Part shown: one piece after another, positions 1-9,768 of the stretch
Layout of the letters: every line of letters starts with the position of its first letter
Position numbering within the stretch: the stretch's first letter is position 1
Origin: Erythrobacter sp.
GTDB taxonomy: Bacteria > Pseudomonadota > Alphaproteobacteria > Sphingomonadales > Sphingomonadaceae
Length of the DNA stretch: 64,000 nucleotides
NCBI GenBank assembly: GCA_019739335.1
Contig: CP073261.1
Span: 124,001-188,000, forward strand
Direction of reading: 5' to 3'
Position numbers and translations under genes: made by a program
The notes under the pieces: model-generated
Told to the model about the DNA's origin: nothing
Seen by the model: only the letters and a program-made list of their open reading frames with translations
Databases searched by the model: none

Positions 1-71
1 GTTGCTTCCTCGGAATTGCACGCAGCAAGCGCAAGGCTGGCAACAGCAGCGATTATCAGCGATTTTTTCAT
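1..71 (-). CDS. Partial lipoprotein, N-terminal end only
   Basis: Only the first 23 codons lie in the window; the gene runs off the left edge. The start reads MKKSLIIAAVASLALAAC, a short lysine-rich n-region, a hydrophobic core and a lipobox (LAAC), so the product should be lipid-anchored after cleavage before Cys18. A purine-rich site (GGAAGGA) sits just upstream of the ATG at 69-71. It is transcribed away from purC. Nothing in the visible part says what the mature protein does. Confidence 0.6.
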   Translation of the reverse strand, partial: MKKSLIIAAVASLALAACNSEEA

Positions 72-150
72 TGGTGGTCCTTCCCCAAAACGCGACCCGC
101 TGCGGGAGTATCAGGGCCCGGAAAGCGGGCAAGCGAAATCGGCAGTGCGA

Positions 151-179
151 TTGCCCTTCGCTGCACCCTCGTGTATAGG
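151..179 (+). promoter_or_regulatory. Likely sigma-70 promoter of purC
   Basis: TTGCCC at 151-156 and TATAGG at 174-179 are separated by 17 bp, the ideal spacing for a housekeeping promoter. The next gene on this strand is purC at 290, giving a leader of about 100 nt. No riboswitch-like fold was recognised in that leader. The call rests on spacing and consensus only. Confidence 0.4.
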
Positions 180-289
180 CCCGCTGAACGCCCCGGCCCA
201 TGCGACGCGCCCAGCTTCGCACGCGCCGGGGCGCCGTGTTTTCAAATTTGGTTTCCAGATGCGCCAGCATCCGCATGAAAGGTTCGCCG

Positions 290-1099
290 ATGTCCCGCCG
301 CCGCCAGATCTACGAAGGCAAGGCCAAGATCCTCTACGAAGGCCCCGAACCCGGCACGATCATCCAGTATTTCAAGGACGATGCCACCGCCTTCAATGCC
401 CAGAAGAAGGGCACGATCAACGGCAAGGGCGTGATCAACAACCGCATCAGCGAGCATGTTTTCACGCGGCTGGCGCACATCGGCATTCCCACCCACTTCA
501 TCCGCCGCCTGAACATGCGCGAGCAGCTCGTGCGGCAGGTTGAGATCATCCCGCTCGAAGTGGTGGTGCGCAATGTCGCCGCCGGGTCGATCAGCAAGCG
601 CCTCGGCATCGAGGAAGGCGAAATGCTGCCCCACACGCTGATCGAGTACTACCTGAAGTCCGATGAATTGGGCGACCCGATGGTGGCCGAAGAGCATATC
701 GCCGCCTTCAACTGGGCCAGCCACGAGGAAATGCAGGATATCGCCGCGATGGCGATCCGCATCAACGATTTCATGTGCGGTATGTTCGCCGCGATCGATA
801 TCCGGCTGGTCGATTTCAAGCTGGAATTCGGGCGCATTTACGATGGCGATTACAGCCGCGTGATCCTGGCCGACGAGATCAGCCCGGACAACTGCCGTCT
901 GTGGGACTTTCACACGGGTGAAAAGCTGGACAAGGATCGCTTCCGCCGTGATCTTGGTGGCGAGCAGGAAGCCTACCAGGAAGTCGCCCGCCGCCTCGGC
1001 CTGCTGCAAAAGGACGACGACAGCGGTCCCGGTGACGTGCTCGACATGAGTGCGCACCGCTCGCGCTTGCGGCAAAGCACGCCGAAACCCAAAAAGTAG
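290..1099 (+). CDS. purC: Phosphoribosylaminoimidazole-succinocarboxamide synthase
   Basis: SAICAR synthetase joins CAIR and aspartate with ATP in cytoplasmic purine synthesis. The N-terminus reads [15 protein letters not shown], the family's nucleotide-binding start, followed by the [14 protein letters not shown] and [10 protein letters not shown] segments. The start at 290 is chosen because GAAAGG lies 7 bp upstream and the upstream extension has no family similarity. The 269-residue product is slightly longer than the usual 237-260, with a basic tail ([12 protein letters not shown]). It is monocistronic here but lies near purS and purQ, separated by a peptidase gene. Confidence 0.95.
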   Translation: MSRRRQIYEGKAKILYEGPEPGTIIQYFKDDATAFNAQKKGTINGKGVINNRISEHVFTRLAHIGIPTHFIRRLNMREQLVRQVEIIPLEVVVRNVAAGSISKRLGIEEGEMLPHTLIEYYLKSDELGDPMVAEEHIAAFNWASHEEMQDIAAMAIRINDFMCGMFAAIDIRLVDFKLEFGRIYDGDYSRVILADEISPDNCRLWDFHTGEKLDKDRFRRDLGGEQEAYQEVARRLGLLQKDDDSGPGDVLDMSAHRSRLRQSTPKPKK

Positions 1100-1132
1100 C
1101 GCTATTTCGGGCGTATATGGGCCAAAGCCCGG

Positions 1133-1161
1133 TTGCGCCTGAGGTTCCCGCTTGCCATAAC
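1133..1161 (+). promoter_or_regulatory. Possible promoter of the M16 peptidase gene
   Basis: TTGCGC at 1133-1138 and CATAAC at 1156-1161 are 17 bp apart in the 137-bp space between purC and the peptidase gene. The start codon at 1237 has an AGAGGGG ribosome site. The match to consensus is moderate. Confidence 0.3.
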
Positions 1162-1236
1162 GTCGGTCATGCTCGCAGGACCGCGCCTTTCCGTGCGCCT
1201 TTTCTCCCGTAGATCATTCCAGAGGGGACACGTTTC

Positions 1237-4089
1237 ATGACCATCCGCCGCACCATCGCCACCGGCATTTCCGCCGCCACTCTCGCCCTGTCGCTCGCGC
1301 TCGCCGCGCCCGCGCTGGCGCAGCAGGGGCCGGTCGAAGGATGGGGGCTGGAAGCAACCGATGTCGTGCCCGATCCCTCGATTATATACGGCACGCTGGA
1401 AAACGGCATGAAATACGCCATTCGCCAGAACGATACCCCCGATGGCGCGGCATCCTTCCGGATGCACTTCGATTTCGGATCGATGGGTGAAGCGGACGAC
1501 GAACAGGGTCTCGCCCACTTCATCGAACATATGGCTTTCAACGGTTCGACGAATGTACCCGAAGGGGAAATGATCCCCCTGCTTGAGCGGCTTGGCCTTG
1601 CCTTCGGGCCGGACACCAATGCCTACACCAGCTTCGATGAAACGGTGTACATGCTCGATGTCCCCAATGCCAACGAGGAAGGGCTCGAAACAGCGCTGTT
1701 CCTGCTGCGCGAGACCGCCAGCGAACTGACCTTTACCCCCGAAGCAGTCGATCGGGAGCGGGAAATCCTTGTCAGCGAACGCCGGGTGCGCGATTCCGCA
1801 GGACTGCGCAATTTCCGTGACCTGTTCGATTTCCGCGTGCCCGATACGCTCTATGAAACCCGCTTCCCGATCGGGCTCGACTCGGTGCTTCGCGAAGCTC
1901 CCGCGGATCGGCTGCGCAACCTCTACTATCGCTTTTACCGCCCCGAAAACGCCACCCTGATCGCCGTCGGCGATTTCGATGTGGCAGAGATGGAAGCGGC
2001 AATTCGCGAACGCTTTGCCAACTGGCAGCCGCGCGGAGAGGCGGGCGAGATGCCCTCCCCCGGCACCGCCGATTTCGACCGCGAGGCGGCGTTCGACACA
2101 TTCGTCGATCCTACCTTCAGTTCGAGCGCTGCAATCTACCAGTTGCGGCCCTATACCGATCCGGCAGACACTGTGGCGGAGCGCACCCGTTCGCAATTGC
2201 AAAACCTTGCCGAGATCATGTTCGACCGGCGCATCACCCGCATCGCCAACCGGGAAGGTAGCCCGATCCTGGGCGGCGGCTTTGGCGTAGCAGCGGATGA
2301 AGGGGTGGCGGACTACTCCGCAGTCACCATCAGCACCCGCGATGGTGCCTGGGCCGAAGGGCTGGCGATCGCCGAACAGGAACTGCGCCGCGCACTGGAA
2401 TACGGTTTTACCGAAGCCGAGCTGCAATATGCGCTGACGCAGGTCGAGAGCTCGCTGCGGCGCGCCGCTGCGCAGGCGGATGCGCGCAACAATGCCCAGC
2501 TCGCGATGGCGCTGGTCAATGCGGCGACCGAGAACGACTTCATCACTGATCCGCAATATCGCTATGAGCTGTTCCAGGCGATGCGCCCGCAACTGACGGT
2601 AGATGCCGTCAACGCGCTGTTCCGCGATGTCTGGAGCGAAGGTGCGCCGCTGGTGCGGGTCACGTCCAAGGAGCTGGAGGGCGGCGTCGAAGCCGTGGCG
2701 GCGGCCTATCAGGGCAGCACGGCACTGGCCGTTGCGCCGCCAGAAGACGTGGCGGCGACAGCCTTCGCCTATGCTGACTGGGGCACCCCCGGCACTGTTA
2801 GGGCGGACACGACGATCGAGGATCTCGGCATCCGGACCGTAATCTTCGACAACAATGTCCGCCTCAACATCAAGCAGACCGATTTCGAACCCGGTCGGGT
2901 GCGTTTCAACGTCAACGTGGACGGCGGGACATTCGCACTCGAAGGGATGAATTCCACTGCAGCGAGCATCTACCTGCAAATCGCTTCCCAAGTCGGTGGG
3001 CTTGGGCAGCACTCGTTCGACGAGATCACCGAACTGCTGGCAGGCAAGCAGGTCTCGACCGGGATTGGCGCGGGGAACGATGTGTTCAATTCGGGCGGCA
3101 TCACGACTCCTGATGACCTCTTGACTCAGATGCAGGTCAGCGCCGCCTATCTCACCGACCTCGGGCTGCGTCCTGAAGCAGATGCGCGGTTTGGTGCCGT
3201 CATCGATCAGGTCTGGGGACAGCTGGAATCGCAGCCCGGGCAAGTCTTCGGGCTGCGGATCGGGGAGATGATTGCGGACAGCCCTTACACCGATTTCCCC
3301 TCCCGCGAGGAATTGGGCGCAGTGAACCGAGAGGCTCTTCGTGAGGCCGTTCTGGCAGCGGGGGCCAATGGCGCGATCGAAATCGCCATTGTCGGCGATA
3401 TCGATCCCGATGTGGCGATCGCGACGGTTGCGCAGACCTTCGGCGCGCTGCCAGCCCGAAATGCCGAGTTTTCGGAATTCACCGAGCAACGCGCGCTCCC
3501 CTTCCGCGACCTGTCGGGCGAGGAGATCAATGACTACACCCACACCGGGCAAGCCGATCAGGCTTTGGTGGCGAGCGTGTGGCGGACCCGGGATGACAGC
3601 GACTTCCGGGAAGACATGGGGCTGCGCCTGTTGTCCGAACTGGTGCAGTTGAAGGGACTGGAGACGCTTCGCGAAGAACTGGCCGCAACCTACAGCCCTT
3701 CGGTTGGCAATAATACGAGCTCCGATTTCACCGATTTCGGCACCCTCAGCTTGTCCGCCGTCGTCGATCCCGCGCAGGCGGATGAGGTGCGCGCCATCAT
3801 CACCCGGCTGGCCGCCGAATTGCGCGACGAACCGGTGAGCGAGGACATGCTCCTGCGGGCGCGGCAGCCGGTGCTGGAAAGCATCCGACTGGCGCGGGAA
3901 AACAATGGCTTCTGGCTCGGTGTAACGTCCAGCGCACAGAGCGAAGCCGAGCGCCTTGATCGGGTCCGTACGCAAGTGGAAGTGTTGCAGAGCTTCACTC
4001 CCGCCGATTTGCAGGCGCTCGCACAGACCTATCTGACCCCCGAACGCCGCGCCGATGCCCGCGTGCTGGTTGCCGAGGGTACACAATAG
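1237..4089 (+). CDS. Exported M16 family zinc metallopeptidase
   Basis: A 950-residue insulinase/pitrilysin-type peptidase. Residues 1-28 form a signal peptide ending ALA, so the enzyme is periplasmic or secreted. The inverted zinc motif HFIEH is at residues 94-98, and the third ligand is expected in the helix that follows (ETALFLLRETASEL). The length fits two pairs of M16 halves, with a catalytic N-terminal half and an inactive-looking C-terminal half that lacks HxxEH. The start has an AGAGGGG ribosome site 9 bp upstream. Such proteins degrade peptides in the envelope; the substrate here is unknown. Confidence 0.9.
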   Translation: MTIRRTIATGISAATLALSLALAAPALAQQGPVEGWGLEATDVVPDPSIIYGTLENGMKYAIRQNDTPDGAASFRMHFDFGSMGEADDEQGLAHFIEHMAFNGSTNVPEGEMIPLLERLGLAFGPDTNAYTSFDETVYMLDVPNANEEGLETALFLLRETASELTFTPEAVDREREILVSERRVRDSAGLRNFRDLFDFRVPDTLYETRFPIGLDSVLREAPADRLRNLYYRFYRPENATLIAVGDFDVAEMEAAIRERFANWQPRGEAGEMPSPGTADFDREAAFDTFVDPTFSSSAAIYQLRPYTDPADTVAERTRSQLQNLAEIMFDRRITRIANREGSPILGGGFGVAADEGVADYSAVTISTRDGAWAEGLAIAEQELRRALEYGFTEAELQYALTQVESSLRRAAAQADARNNAQLAMALVNAATENDFITDPQYRYELFQAMRPQLTVDAVNALFRDVWSEGAPLVRVTSKELEGGVEAVAAAYQGSTALAVAPPEDVAATAFAYADWGTPGTVRADTTIEDLGIRTVIFDNNVRLNIKQTDFEPGRVRFNVNVDGGTFALEGMNSTAASIYLQIASQVGGLGQHSFDEITELLAGKQVSTGIGAGNDVFNSGGITTPDDLLTQMQVSAAYLTDLGLRPEADARFGAVIDQVWGQLESQPGQVFGLRIGEMIADSPYTDFPSREELGAVNREALREAVLAAGANGAIEIAIVGDIDPDVAIATVAQTFGALPARNAEFSEFTEQRALPFRDLSGEEINDYTHTGQADQALVASVWRTRDDSDFREDMGLRLLSELVQLKGLETLREELAATYSPSVGNNTSSDFTDFGTLSLSAVVDPAQADEVRAIITRLAAELRDEPVSEDMLLRARQPVLESIRLARENNGFWLGVTSSAQSEAERLDRVRTQVEVLQSFTPADLQALAQTYLTPERRADARVLVAEGTQ

Positions 4090-4211
4090 GTTCAAGCGGC
4101 ACTTTTTTGCAAGGGCGGCGTGGGAACGGCCCCTGCCGCCTCTTGCCGTTGGCGCAGCCAGCCGCCATAGGCTGCCGCCCATAACGGACTCGCGTGCGAA
4201 AGGCCCATCCC

Positions 4212-4448
4212 ATGAAAATCCGCATCCATGTTTCGCTCCGTCCGGGTGTTCTCGACCCACAGGGCCGCGCGGTCCATCATGCGCTTGAAGGCCTTGGATT
4301 TGCGGGCGTTGAAGATGTGCGGATCGGGCGGCTGGTCGAACTCGATGTGGCCGATAACACCAGTGACGCGACGCTCGCCGAGATGTGCGAGAAGCTGCTC
4401 GCCAACATCGTGATCGAAAACTACCGGATCGAGAAAGTCGCGGCATGA
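4212..4448 (+). CDS. purS: Phosphoribosylformylglycinamidine synthase subunit PurS
   Basis: A 78-residue small subunit that bridges PurL and PurQ in the FGAM synthase complex. It begins [18 protein letters not shown], and the [13 protein letters not shown] and RIGRLVEL segments are characteristic of PurS. The start at 4212 is preferred over the in-frame ATG 18 bp upstream because the family begins at this methionine. Its stop overlaps the purQ start (ATGA), so the two are translationally coupled. purL is not in the window. Confidence 0.93.
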   Translation: MKIRIHVSLRPGVLDPQGRAVHHALEGLGFAGVEDVRIGRLVELDVADNTSDATLAEMCEKLLANIVIENYRIEKVAA

Positions 4449-5116
4449 AGTCGGCGGTCGTCACTTTCCCCGGCTCCAACTGCGACCGCGACATGCAGGT
4501 GGCGCTGCGCGAGATTTCGGGGCGCGAGCCGGTCAAGGTCTGGCACGGCGATGCCGACCTGCCCGAGGGGCTTGATTTCATCGCCCTCCCCGGCGGCTTT
4601 TCCTACGGCGATTACCTGCGCTGCGGATCGATGGCCGCAAACAGCCCGATCATGCGCTCGGTCGCCGCGGCGGCGGAGCGTGGTGTGCCCGTGCTCGGCG
4701 TGTGCAACGGCTTCCAGGTGCTGACCGAGGCACGGCTGCTGCCCGGCGCGCTGATGCGCAATGCCCAGCTCACTTTCGTCTGCCGCAATGCCCCGCTGCG
4801 GGTGGAAAACAGCCAGTCGCTGTTTACCGCCGGCTACTCGACCGGTGAGGAAATCAGTCTGCCGGTGGCGCATCACGATGGCAATTACTTCGCGGACGAG
4901 GACACGCTTGACCGGCTGGAAGGCGAAGGCCGCGTGGCCTTGCGCTATCTCGATGAAGTGAACGGCTCGCAGCGGCGGATAGCCGGCGTGCTGAACGCAG
5001 CGGGCAATGTGCTGGGCATGATGCCGCATCCTGAGCGCGCAATTGAGCAGGCGCACGGTGGAAGCGACGGGCGGCGGTTGTTCGAGAGCATTCTGGGCGT
5101 TCTGCAGACGGCGTGA
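4445..5116 (+). CDS. purQ: Phosphoribosylformylglycinamidine synthase subunit PurQ
   Basis: The glutaminase subunit of FGAM synthase; it releases ammonia from glutamine for PurL. The 223-residue protein has the class I amidotransferase triad: nucleophile Cys87 in GVCNGFQ, with His195 and Glu197 in MMPHPERA. The oxyanion-hole segment PGGFSYGD is present. It begins inside the purS stop codon with a 4-bp overlap. Confidence 0.95.
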   Translation: MKSAVVTFPGSNCDRDMQVALREISGREPVKVWHGDADLPEGLDFIALPGGFSYGDYLRCGSMAANSPIMRSVAAAAERGVPVLGVCNGFQVLTEARLLPGALMRNAQLTFVCRNAPLRVENSQSLFTAGYSTGEEISLPVAHHDGNYFADEDTLDRLEGEGRVALRYLDEVNGSQRRIAGVLNAAGNVLGMMPHPERAIEQAHGGSDGRRLFESILGVLQTA

Positions 5117-5227
5117 TCTTCAGTCCGGCCCGCCCTTCGGCAAGCTCGAAGTGGTTGGCACCTGTGAAGCGAATGCCCTAGACGGCGGGTGCCTTCGCCT
5201 GGTCAAAGTTGACACAAAGATGACACC

Positions 5228-5265
5228 AAAAATCGCGCTTCGGCAGAGACCGGTTCTGCCGGAAG
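5228..5265 (-). terminator. Rho-independent terminator, minus strand
   Basis: On the minus strand a hairpin with arms CTTCCGGCAGA and TCTGCCGAAG (one bulged G) is followed, after CGCGA, by five T residues (A run at 5228-5232 on the plus strand). It lies about 240 bp beyond the stop of the GGDEF-EAL gene and would end its transcript or a separate small RNA made from the same space. Confidence 0.5.
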
Positions 5266-5504
5266 ATCGACGCTGGGAAGGAGCCTGCCGCTCCCTACAA
5301 AGGAGTGGGCGAGCCGAGGATAGCCGCGCAATCCTCGTGTAGGAAAGAACAACCTGGATACCTCGGAACCCTCTCCGTTCCGAGGAGGATTAACGCGGCC
5401 TCGGTCGGTCTTGCGACCGCAAGGCCCAACGGCCGGCCGCAGCGGGGGCAGCTTGCTGCCCGTCTAGCGAGGACGCTCACGCTGACGCGTGAGCGAAAAA
5501 CAAA
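5266..5504 (-). other. Highly structured space between purQ and GGDEF-EAL gene; candidate sRNA or long 3' UTR
   Basis: This gene-free stretch contains a series of strong hairpins: 5316-5336 (6-bp stem), 5361-5385 (9-bp perfect stem, 7-nt loop), 5406-5419 (5-bp stem), 5446-5461 (6-bp stem, CTTG loop) and 5474-5495 (9-bp perfect stem, TGAC loop). With the terminator at 5228-5265 it would form one folded minus-strand RNA of about 270 nt. I could not match it to RNase P, SRP or tmRNA sequences. A 6S-like or unnamed small RNA is possible but unproven. Confidence 0.35.
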
Positions 5505-7853
5505 TTACGCCGCGACCCGTCGTTTCACTACCAGGGAATGCGCTTCGGTGGCGGTCATCGGACGGCCGAAATAGTAGCCCTGAATCTTGGTGCAGCCCAT
5601 TTCCCGGATCATTTCCGCCTGCTCGATGGTCTCGACGCCCTCTGCCGTGGTCGACATTTCGAGACTCTGAGCCATCGCCACTACCGCGCGGATGATCGCG
5701 AGGCTCTCCGGGCGGTGCTCTGCCGCGCCTTGCACGAAACTGCGGTCCACCTTGATCGTCGAGAAGCGCAGATCGCGCAGGTAGCCGAGCGACGAATAGC
5801 CGGTGCCGAAATCGTCCAACGCCACCGAACAGCCGAGCGCGAGGATTTGCTCCAGCGTGTGGTTGGCGGTCTTCCCGTCGCGCAGGAATACACTTTCGGT
5901 CACTTCGACTTCCAGCCGGTGCGGTCGCAAGCCCGTTTCGGAAAGCGCCTGCACGATCGACTGGATAAATTCGGGTTCGAGCAATTGCTCGCCTGAGACG
6001 TTCACCGCCACCTTGATGTCTTCGGGCCAGCGCGTGGCCTGCTTGCAGGCCTCATGCAACACCCAGCGGCCAATCGGGATAATCAGGCGGGTATCTTCGG
6101 CCAGCGGGATGAACTTGGCCGGACTGACCGAGCCATGCTCCTTGCTGTTCCAGCGCAGCAGTGCCTCGAAGCTGACCACCCCTTCGGTCTTGGCGTTCAC
6201 CACCGGCTGGTAGTTCAGTTCCAACTCGTTCTTGTGGATGGCGTGGCGCAGCGAAAGTTCGAGTGTGCGGCGTTCCTCGGCATCGGCGTGGAGCGAGGGG
6301 ACATAGGTGCAATGCACTCCGCCCCCTTCGTCCTTCGCCCGATACAGCGCCAGATCGGCGTTGCGCATCAGCGTCTCGACGCTCTGCCCGTCGCGCGGGC
6401 CGATGGCGGAGCCGACACTGGCACCGATGAACAGCGTATGGTTATCGACGATATAGGGCTGCGAAAGATGCTCGATGATGGTCGCGGCAATCGAATCCAC
6501 CCGTGTGTGATCGGTGGCATCGCGGATCACCACGGCAAATTCATCGCCCCCCAATCGTCCGCATTGCTCGTTCTCGGAGCAAACATAGTCCAACCGTTCG
6601 GAAACCTTGGCCAGCAGCCTGTCGCCAACCAGGTGACCGAGCGAGTCATTGACGGATTTGAAGCGGTCGAGATCGATCATCAGGAATGCGCAACGGGTGC
6701 GCCATTGTTCGGAAAATCGCATCGCTTCGCCGAGCGCCTCGGTCAGCATGAGGCGGTTGGGTAAGCCGGTGAGCGTATCGTAGCGGGCAAGATAGGCGAT
6801 TTTCTCATCGCGATCCCGCTGCTCGGTGACATCCGAACCGACGCCGCGAAAGCCGATGTAGTTTCCAGAGCCATCGCGCATTGGCGTGCCCGAAAGTTCC
6901 CACCACCGGCGCTGCTCGCCGATCTGTACCTGCACGAGCAGATTGGAGAAGCTCTCGCGCCGCTTCAGGCGCTCGGCGAGATCGTGAAGACTGCGCGGAA
7001 CGTCGCCGGTTTCGAAGGTCTCTCCCGCGATCAGCCGGATGAAGCGTTCGCCCTCGATCTCGGACGGCTCCTTGCCCAGAGCGAAAGCGAAGCGCGGGCT
7101 GACCGATTGCAGGCGGCGGTTGTTATCGACCTGCCACAGCCAGTCGGATTCCTTCTCCTCGAATTCGCGCAGTAGCAAGGAGACGACCTCGTCCTTCTCC
7201 AATACGCCTGCTTCAGCGATCCGGGCGGAAAGATAAGTGCGGGCGGAATTGAGTGCGCCAATGACAATGGTGAATACGAACACCAAGCTTGCAAGCGCGA
7301 ACAGGAAATCGCCCGAAATGACAAAGGATGCCGCCCCCGCAAAACCCACCACAGTATCGAAAACGATGGTGGCCACGGGTGCAGCGCTGGAAGTCGCGGC
7401 GCTGCCCGCAATCAGCATTGCAACCAACGCCCATAGGCCCAGGTGCTGTGCAGAATCGCCGATCGGCGCGACAAAAAGCAATGCGGCTATCCAGGGCACC
7501 GCGCAGAGCCCGACAGCGCCAGCTTGCCGACGGAATTCCAGCGGCGACATCGAACGGCGGGAAATATCGGTAAAGTGCTTGTCGAGCCGCCCGACATTGC
7601 CGACGGTCAGGAACACTGCGACCAGCCATAGGCCCAAAAGCCAGGCGGGAAGAGTGCCAACGTACATCGAAACCGCCAAAAGCCCGGCGATGCCGTGTGC
7701 AGCCAGCCTCAGCCGCGATGCCTTGTGAAGTTCGGAGTATTGCAGCGCCCGCAGCCGGGCCCAGTCCCCATCGCCGGGATCACGCAGTCCGATCACTTGC
7801 AGCGCGGTGAGTCGCAGCGGCAGTTTCGGCAGGCCAGTGGGATTCTTGCTCAC
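5505..7853 (-). CDS. Membrane GGDEF-EAL cyclic-di-GMP signalling protein with PAS domain
   Basis: A 782-residue protein combining cyclic-di-GMP synthesis and breakdown modules. Hydrophobic segments at about residues 50-90 and 113-200 form a membrane sensor region. A PAS-like domain follows at about 225-345 (WLWQVDNNRRLQ through IGFRGVGSDVTEQ). The GGDEF domain has an intact GGDEF motif at 435-439. The EAL domain has EAL at 563-565 and the DDFGTGYSS loop, so both activities could be retained. The gene stands alone between a structured 3' region and glmS. The sensed signal is unknown. Confidence 0.92.
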   Translation of the reverse strand: MSKNPTGLPKLPLRLTALQVIGLRDPGDGDWARLRALQYSELHKASRLRLAAHGIAGLLAVSMYVGTLPAWLLGLWLVAVFLTVGNVGRLDKHFTDISRRSMSPLEFRRQAGAVGLCAVPWIAALLFVAPIGDSAQHLGLWALVAMLIAGSAATSSAAPVATIVFDTVVGFAGAASFVISGDFLFALASLVFVFTIVIGALNSARTYLSARIAEAGVLEKDEVVSLLLREFEEKESDWLWQVDNNRRLQSVSPRFAFALGKEPSEIEGERFIRLIAGETFETGDVPRSLHDLAERLKRRESFSNLLVQVQIGEQRRWWELSGTPMRDGSGNYIGFRGVGSDVTEQRDRDEKIAYLARYDTLTGLPNRLMLTEALGEAMRFSEQWRTRCAFLMIDLDRFKSVNDSLGHLVGDRLLAKVSERLDYVCSENEQCGRLGGDEFAVVIRDATDHTRVDSIAATIIEHLSQPYIVDNHTLFIGASVGSAIGPRDGQSVETLMRNADLALYRAKDEGGGVHCTYVPSLHADAEERRTLELSLRHAIHKNELELNYQPVVNAKTEGVVSFEALLRWNSKEHGSVSPAKFIPLAEDTRLIIPIGRWVLHEACKQATRWPEDIKVAVNVSGEQLLEPEFIQSIVQALSETGLRPHRLEVEVTESVFLRDGKTANHTLEQILALGCSVALDDFGTGYSSLGYLRDLRFSTIKVDRSFVQGAAEHRPESLAIIRAVVAMAQSLEMSTTAEGVETIEQAEMIREMGCTKIQGYYFGRPMTATEAHSLVVKRRVAA

Positions 7854-7913
7854 CCACCGGCCATACGCAGCAATGGTTAGGGCCGGGTAAAGCCCTGCGA
7901 CAGTTTGTGGCGG

Positions 7914-9752
7914 CTACTCGACGGTCACCGACTTCGCCAGATTGCGCGGTTGGTCGACATCGGTGCCCTTGGCCACTGCCACGTGGTAAGCGAGCAATTG
8001 CACCGGCACAGCGTAAACCAACGGCGCGATCAGCGGGTGGACCTTGGGCATTTCGATGGTGGCCATGCAGCCCTCGCCCGCCTGCGCGATGCCTTCCGCG
8101 TCCGAAATGAGCACCACCTTGCCGCCGCGCGCCTGCACTTCCTGCATATTGGAGACGGTCTTTTCGAACAGCGGACCGGAGGGGGCGAGCACGATCACCG
8201 GCACCGCTTCGTCGATCAGCGCGATGGGGCCGTGCTTCATCTCGCCGCTGGCATAGCCTTCGGCGTGGATATAGCTGATTTCCTTCAGCTTGAGCGCACC
8301 TTCGAGCGCCAAGGGGAAATCAGCTCCCCGGCCCAGATAAAGCACATCGCGCGCCGGGGCGATGAGATGCGCCATCGCCGCGATTTCGTCGTCATGGGCG
8401 AGGGCCTCGTTGAGGCACGCGGGCGCTTCCAGCAGATGGGTCACGATTTCGGCTTCCTGTTCGCGGGTCAACCGCCCCTTCTTTACCGCGAAATGCGCCG
8501 CCAGCGCGGCGAGGACAGCGAGCTGGCAGGTGAAGGCCTTGGTGCTGGCGACGCCGATTTCCGGCCCGGCATGAGTGGGCAGCAGCAAGTCCGCTTCGCG
8601 CGCCATCGAACTGGTCGGCACGTTGACCACGGCGGCAATGACTTGCCCTTGCGCCTTGCAATGCCGCAGCGCCGCCAGCGTGTCCGCGGTCTCCCCGCTC
8701 TGGCTGATGAACAGCGCCAACCCGCCGTGTTCCAGCACCGGGTCCCGGTAGCGGAACTCGCTTGCGTAGTCGATGTCCACCGGCACGCGGGCGAACTGTT
8801 CGAACCAGTATTTCGCCACCATCCCGGCGTAGTAGGAGGTGCCGCAGGCGACCAGCGTGACCCGATTGATCGCGGAAATGTCGAAATCGATCTGCGGCAG
8901 TGCCACCTGCTGCTCGACCGGGCGCAGGTAGGAGCGTAGGGTTTGCGCCACCACGGTCGGCTGTTCGAAGATTTCCTTCAACATGAAGTGGCGGTAATTG
9001 CCCTTTTCGATGGCTGCGGCGGAGGCCCCGGAAGTCTGGAATGCCCGCGTAACCGCGCTTCCCGACGAGTCACGGATTGCCGCGCCTTCACGGGTGATAG
9101 TCACCCAATCGCCTTCTTCCAGGTAAGCGATCTGCTGGGTGAGCGGAGCCAGCGCGAGCGCATCCGATCCGAGATACATCTCGCCGCCATTTTCATCATT
9201 TGGCCCCTGCCCGACCACCAGTGGCGAGCCGAGCCGTGCGCCGATCAGCAGATCGGGATAGTCGCGAAAGGCGATGGCGAGCGCGAAGGCACCGCGCAGG
9301 CGGGGCAGCACGGTCTGCACTGCCTCCTCCGGCGAGGCACCGCCTTCGATCTCACGGCTGACGAGATGGACCACCACTTCGGTATCGGTCTGGCTTTCGA
9401 AAACGCGCCCGCTGGCGATCAGTTCATCGCGCAGTTCCTTGAAATTCTCGATAATGCCGTTGTGCACCAGTGCCACCTGCGGGGTAGCGTGGGGGTGGGC
9501 ATTGGCCTGCGTCGGCGCGCCGTGGGTGGCCCAGCGGGTGTGCGCAATGCCGACATTACCCGCTGCCGGATTGCGCTCCAGTTCCTGTACCAGGTTGGCG
9601 AGCTTGCCCTCCGCCCGACGACGCACCAGTTCGCCGCCGCTGATGGTGCAGACACCCGCGCTATCATAACCGCGATATTCCATCCGCTTGAGTCCATCGA
9701 CAAGGCGCTGCGCGACGGGCTGGTTGCCGACAATTCCGATAATTCCGCACAT
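7914..9752 (-). CDS. glmS: Glutamine--fructose-6-phosphate aminotransferase (isomerizing)
   Basis: GlmS makes glucosamine-6-phosphate, the entry to UDP-GlcNAc for peptidoglycan and lipopolysaccharide. The 612-residue protein begins MCGIIGIVG, where Cys2 is the N-terminal nucleophile of the class II amidotransferase domain. Two SIS domains follow (LFISQSGETADTL, and LGRGADFPLALEGALKLKE), and it ends with the family C-terminus DQPRNLAKSVTVE. glmU, the later enzyme of the pathway, lies on the same strand about 1.2 kb upstream, separated by the toxin-antitoxin genes. No glmS ribozyme is expected in this group and none was seen. Confidence 0.96.
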   Translation of the reverse strand: MCGIIGIVGNQPVAQRLVDGLKRMEYRGYDSAGVCTISGGELVRRRAEGKLANLVQELERNPAAGNVGIAHTRWATHGAPTQANAHPHATPQVALVHNGIIENFKELRDELIASGRVFESQTDTEVVVHLVSREIEGGASPEEAVQTVLPRLRGAFALAIAFRDYPDLLIGARLGSPLVVGQGPNDENGGEMYLGSDALALAPLTQQIAYLEEGDWVTITREGAAIRDSSGSAVTRAFQTSGASAAAIEKGNYRHFMLKEIFEQPTVVAQTLRSYLRPVEQQVALPQIDFDISAINRVTLVACGTSYYAGMVAKYWFEQFARVPVDIDYASEFRYRDPVLEHGGLALFISQSGETADTLAALRHCKAQGQVIAAVVNVPTSSMAREADLLLPTHAGPEIGVASTKAFTCQLAVLAALAAHFAVKKGRLTREQEAEIVTHLLEAPACLNEALAHDDEIAAMAHLIAPARDVLYLGRGADFPLALEGALKLKEISYIHAEGYASGEMKHGPIALIDEAVPVIVLAPSGPLFEKTVSNMQEVQARGGKVVLISDAEGIAQAGEGCMATIEMPKVHPLIAPLVYAVPVQLLAYHVAVAKGTDVDQPRNLAKSVTVE

Positions 9753-9768
9753 GGAGGCTGGGCTTTCT

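Noticed and set aside
1102..4581. Very long open frame on the minus strand opposite the M16 peptidase gene
   Set aside because: It is the complement of a GC-rich coding gene, has no ribosome site or recognisable domain, and covers purS and a terminator-like space as well.
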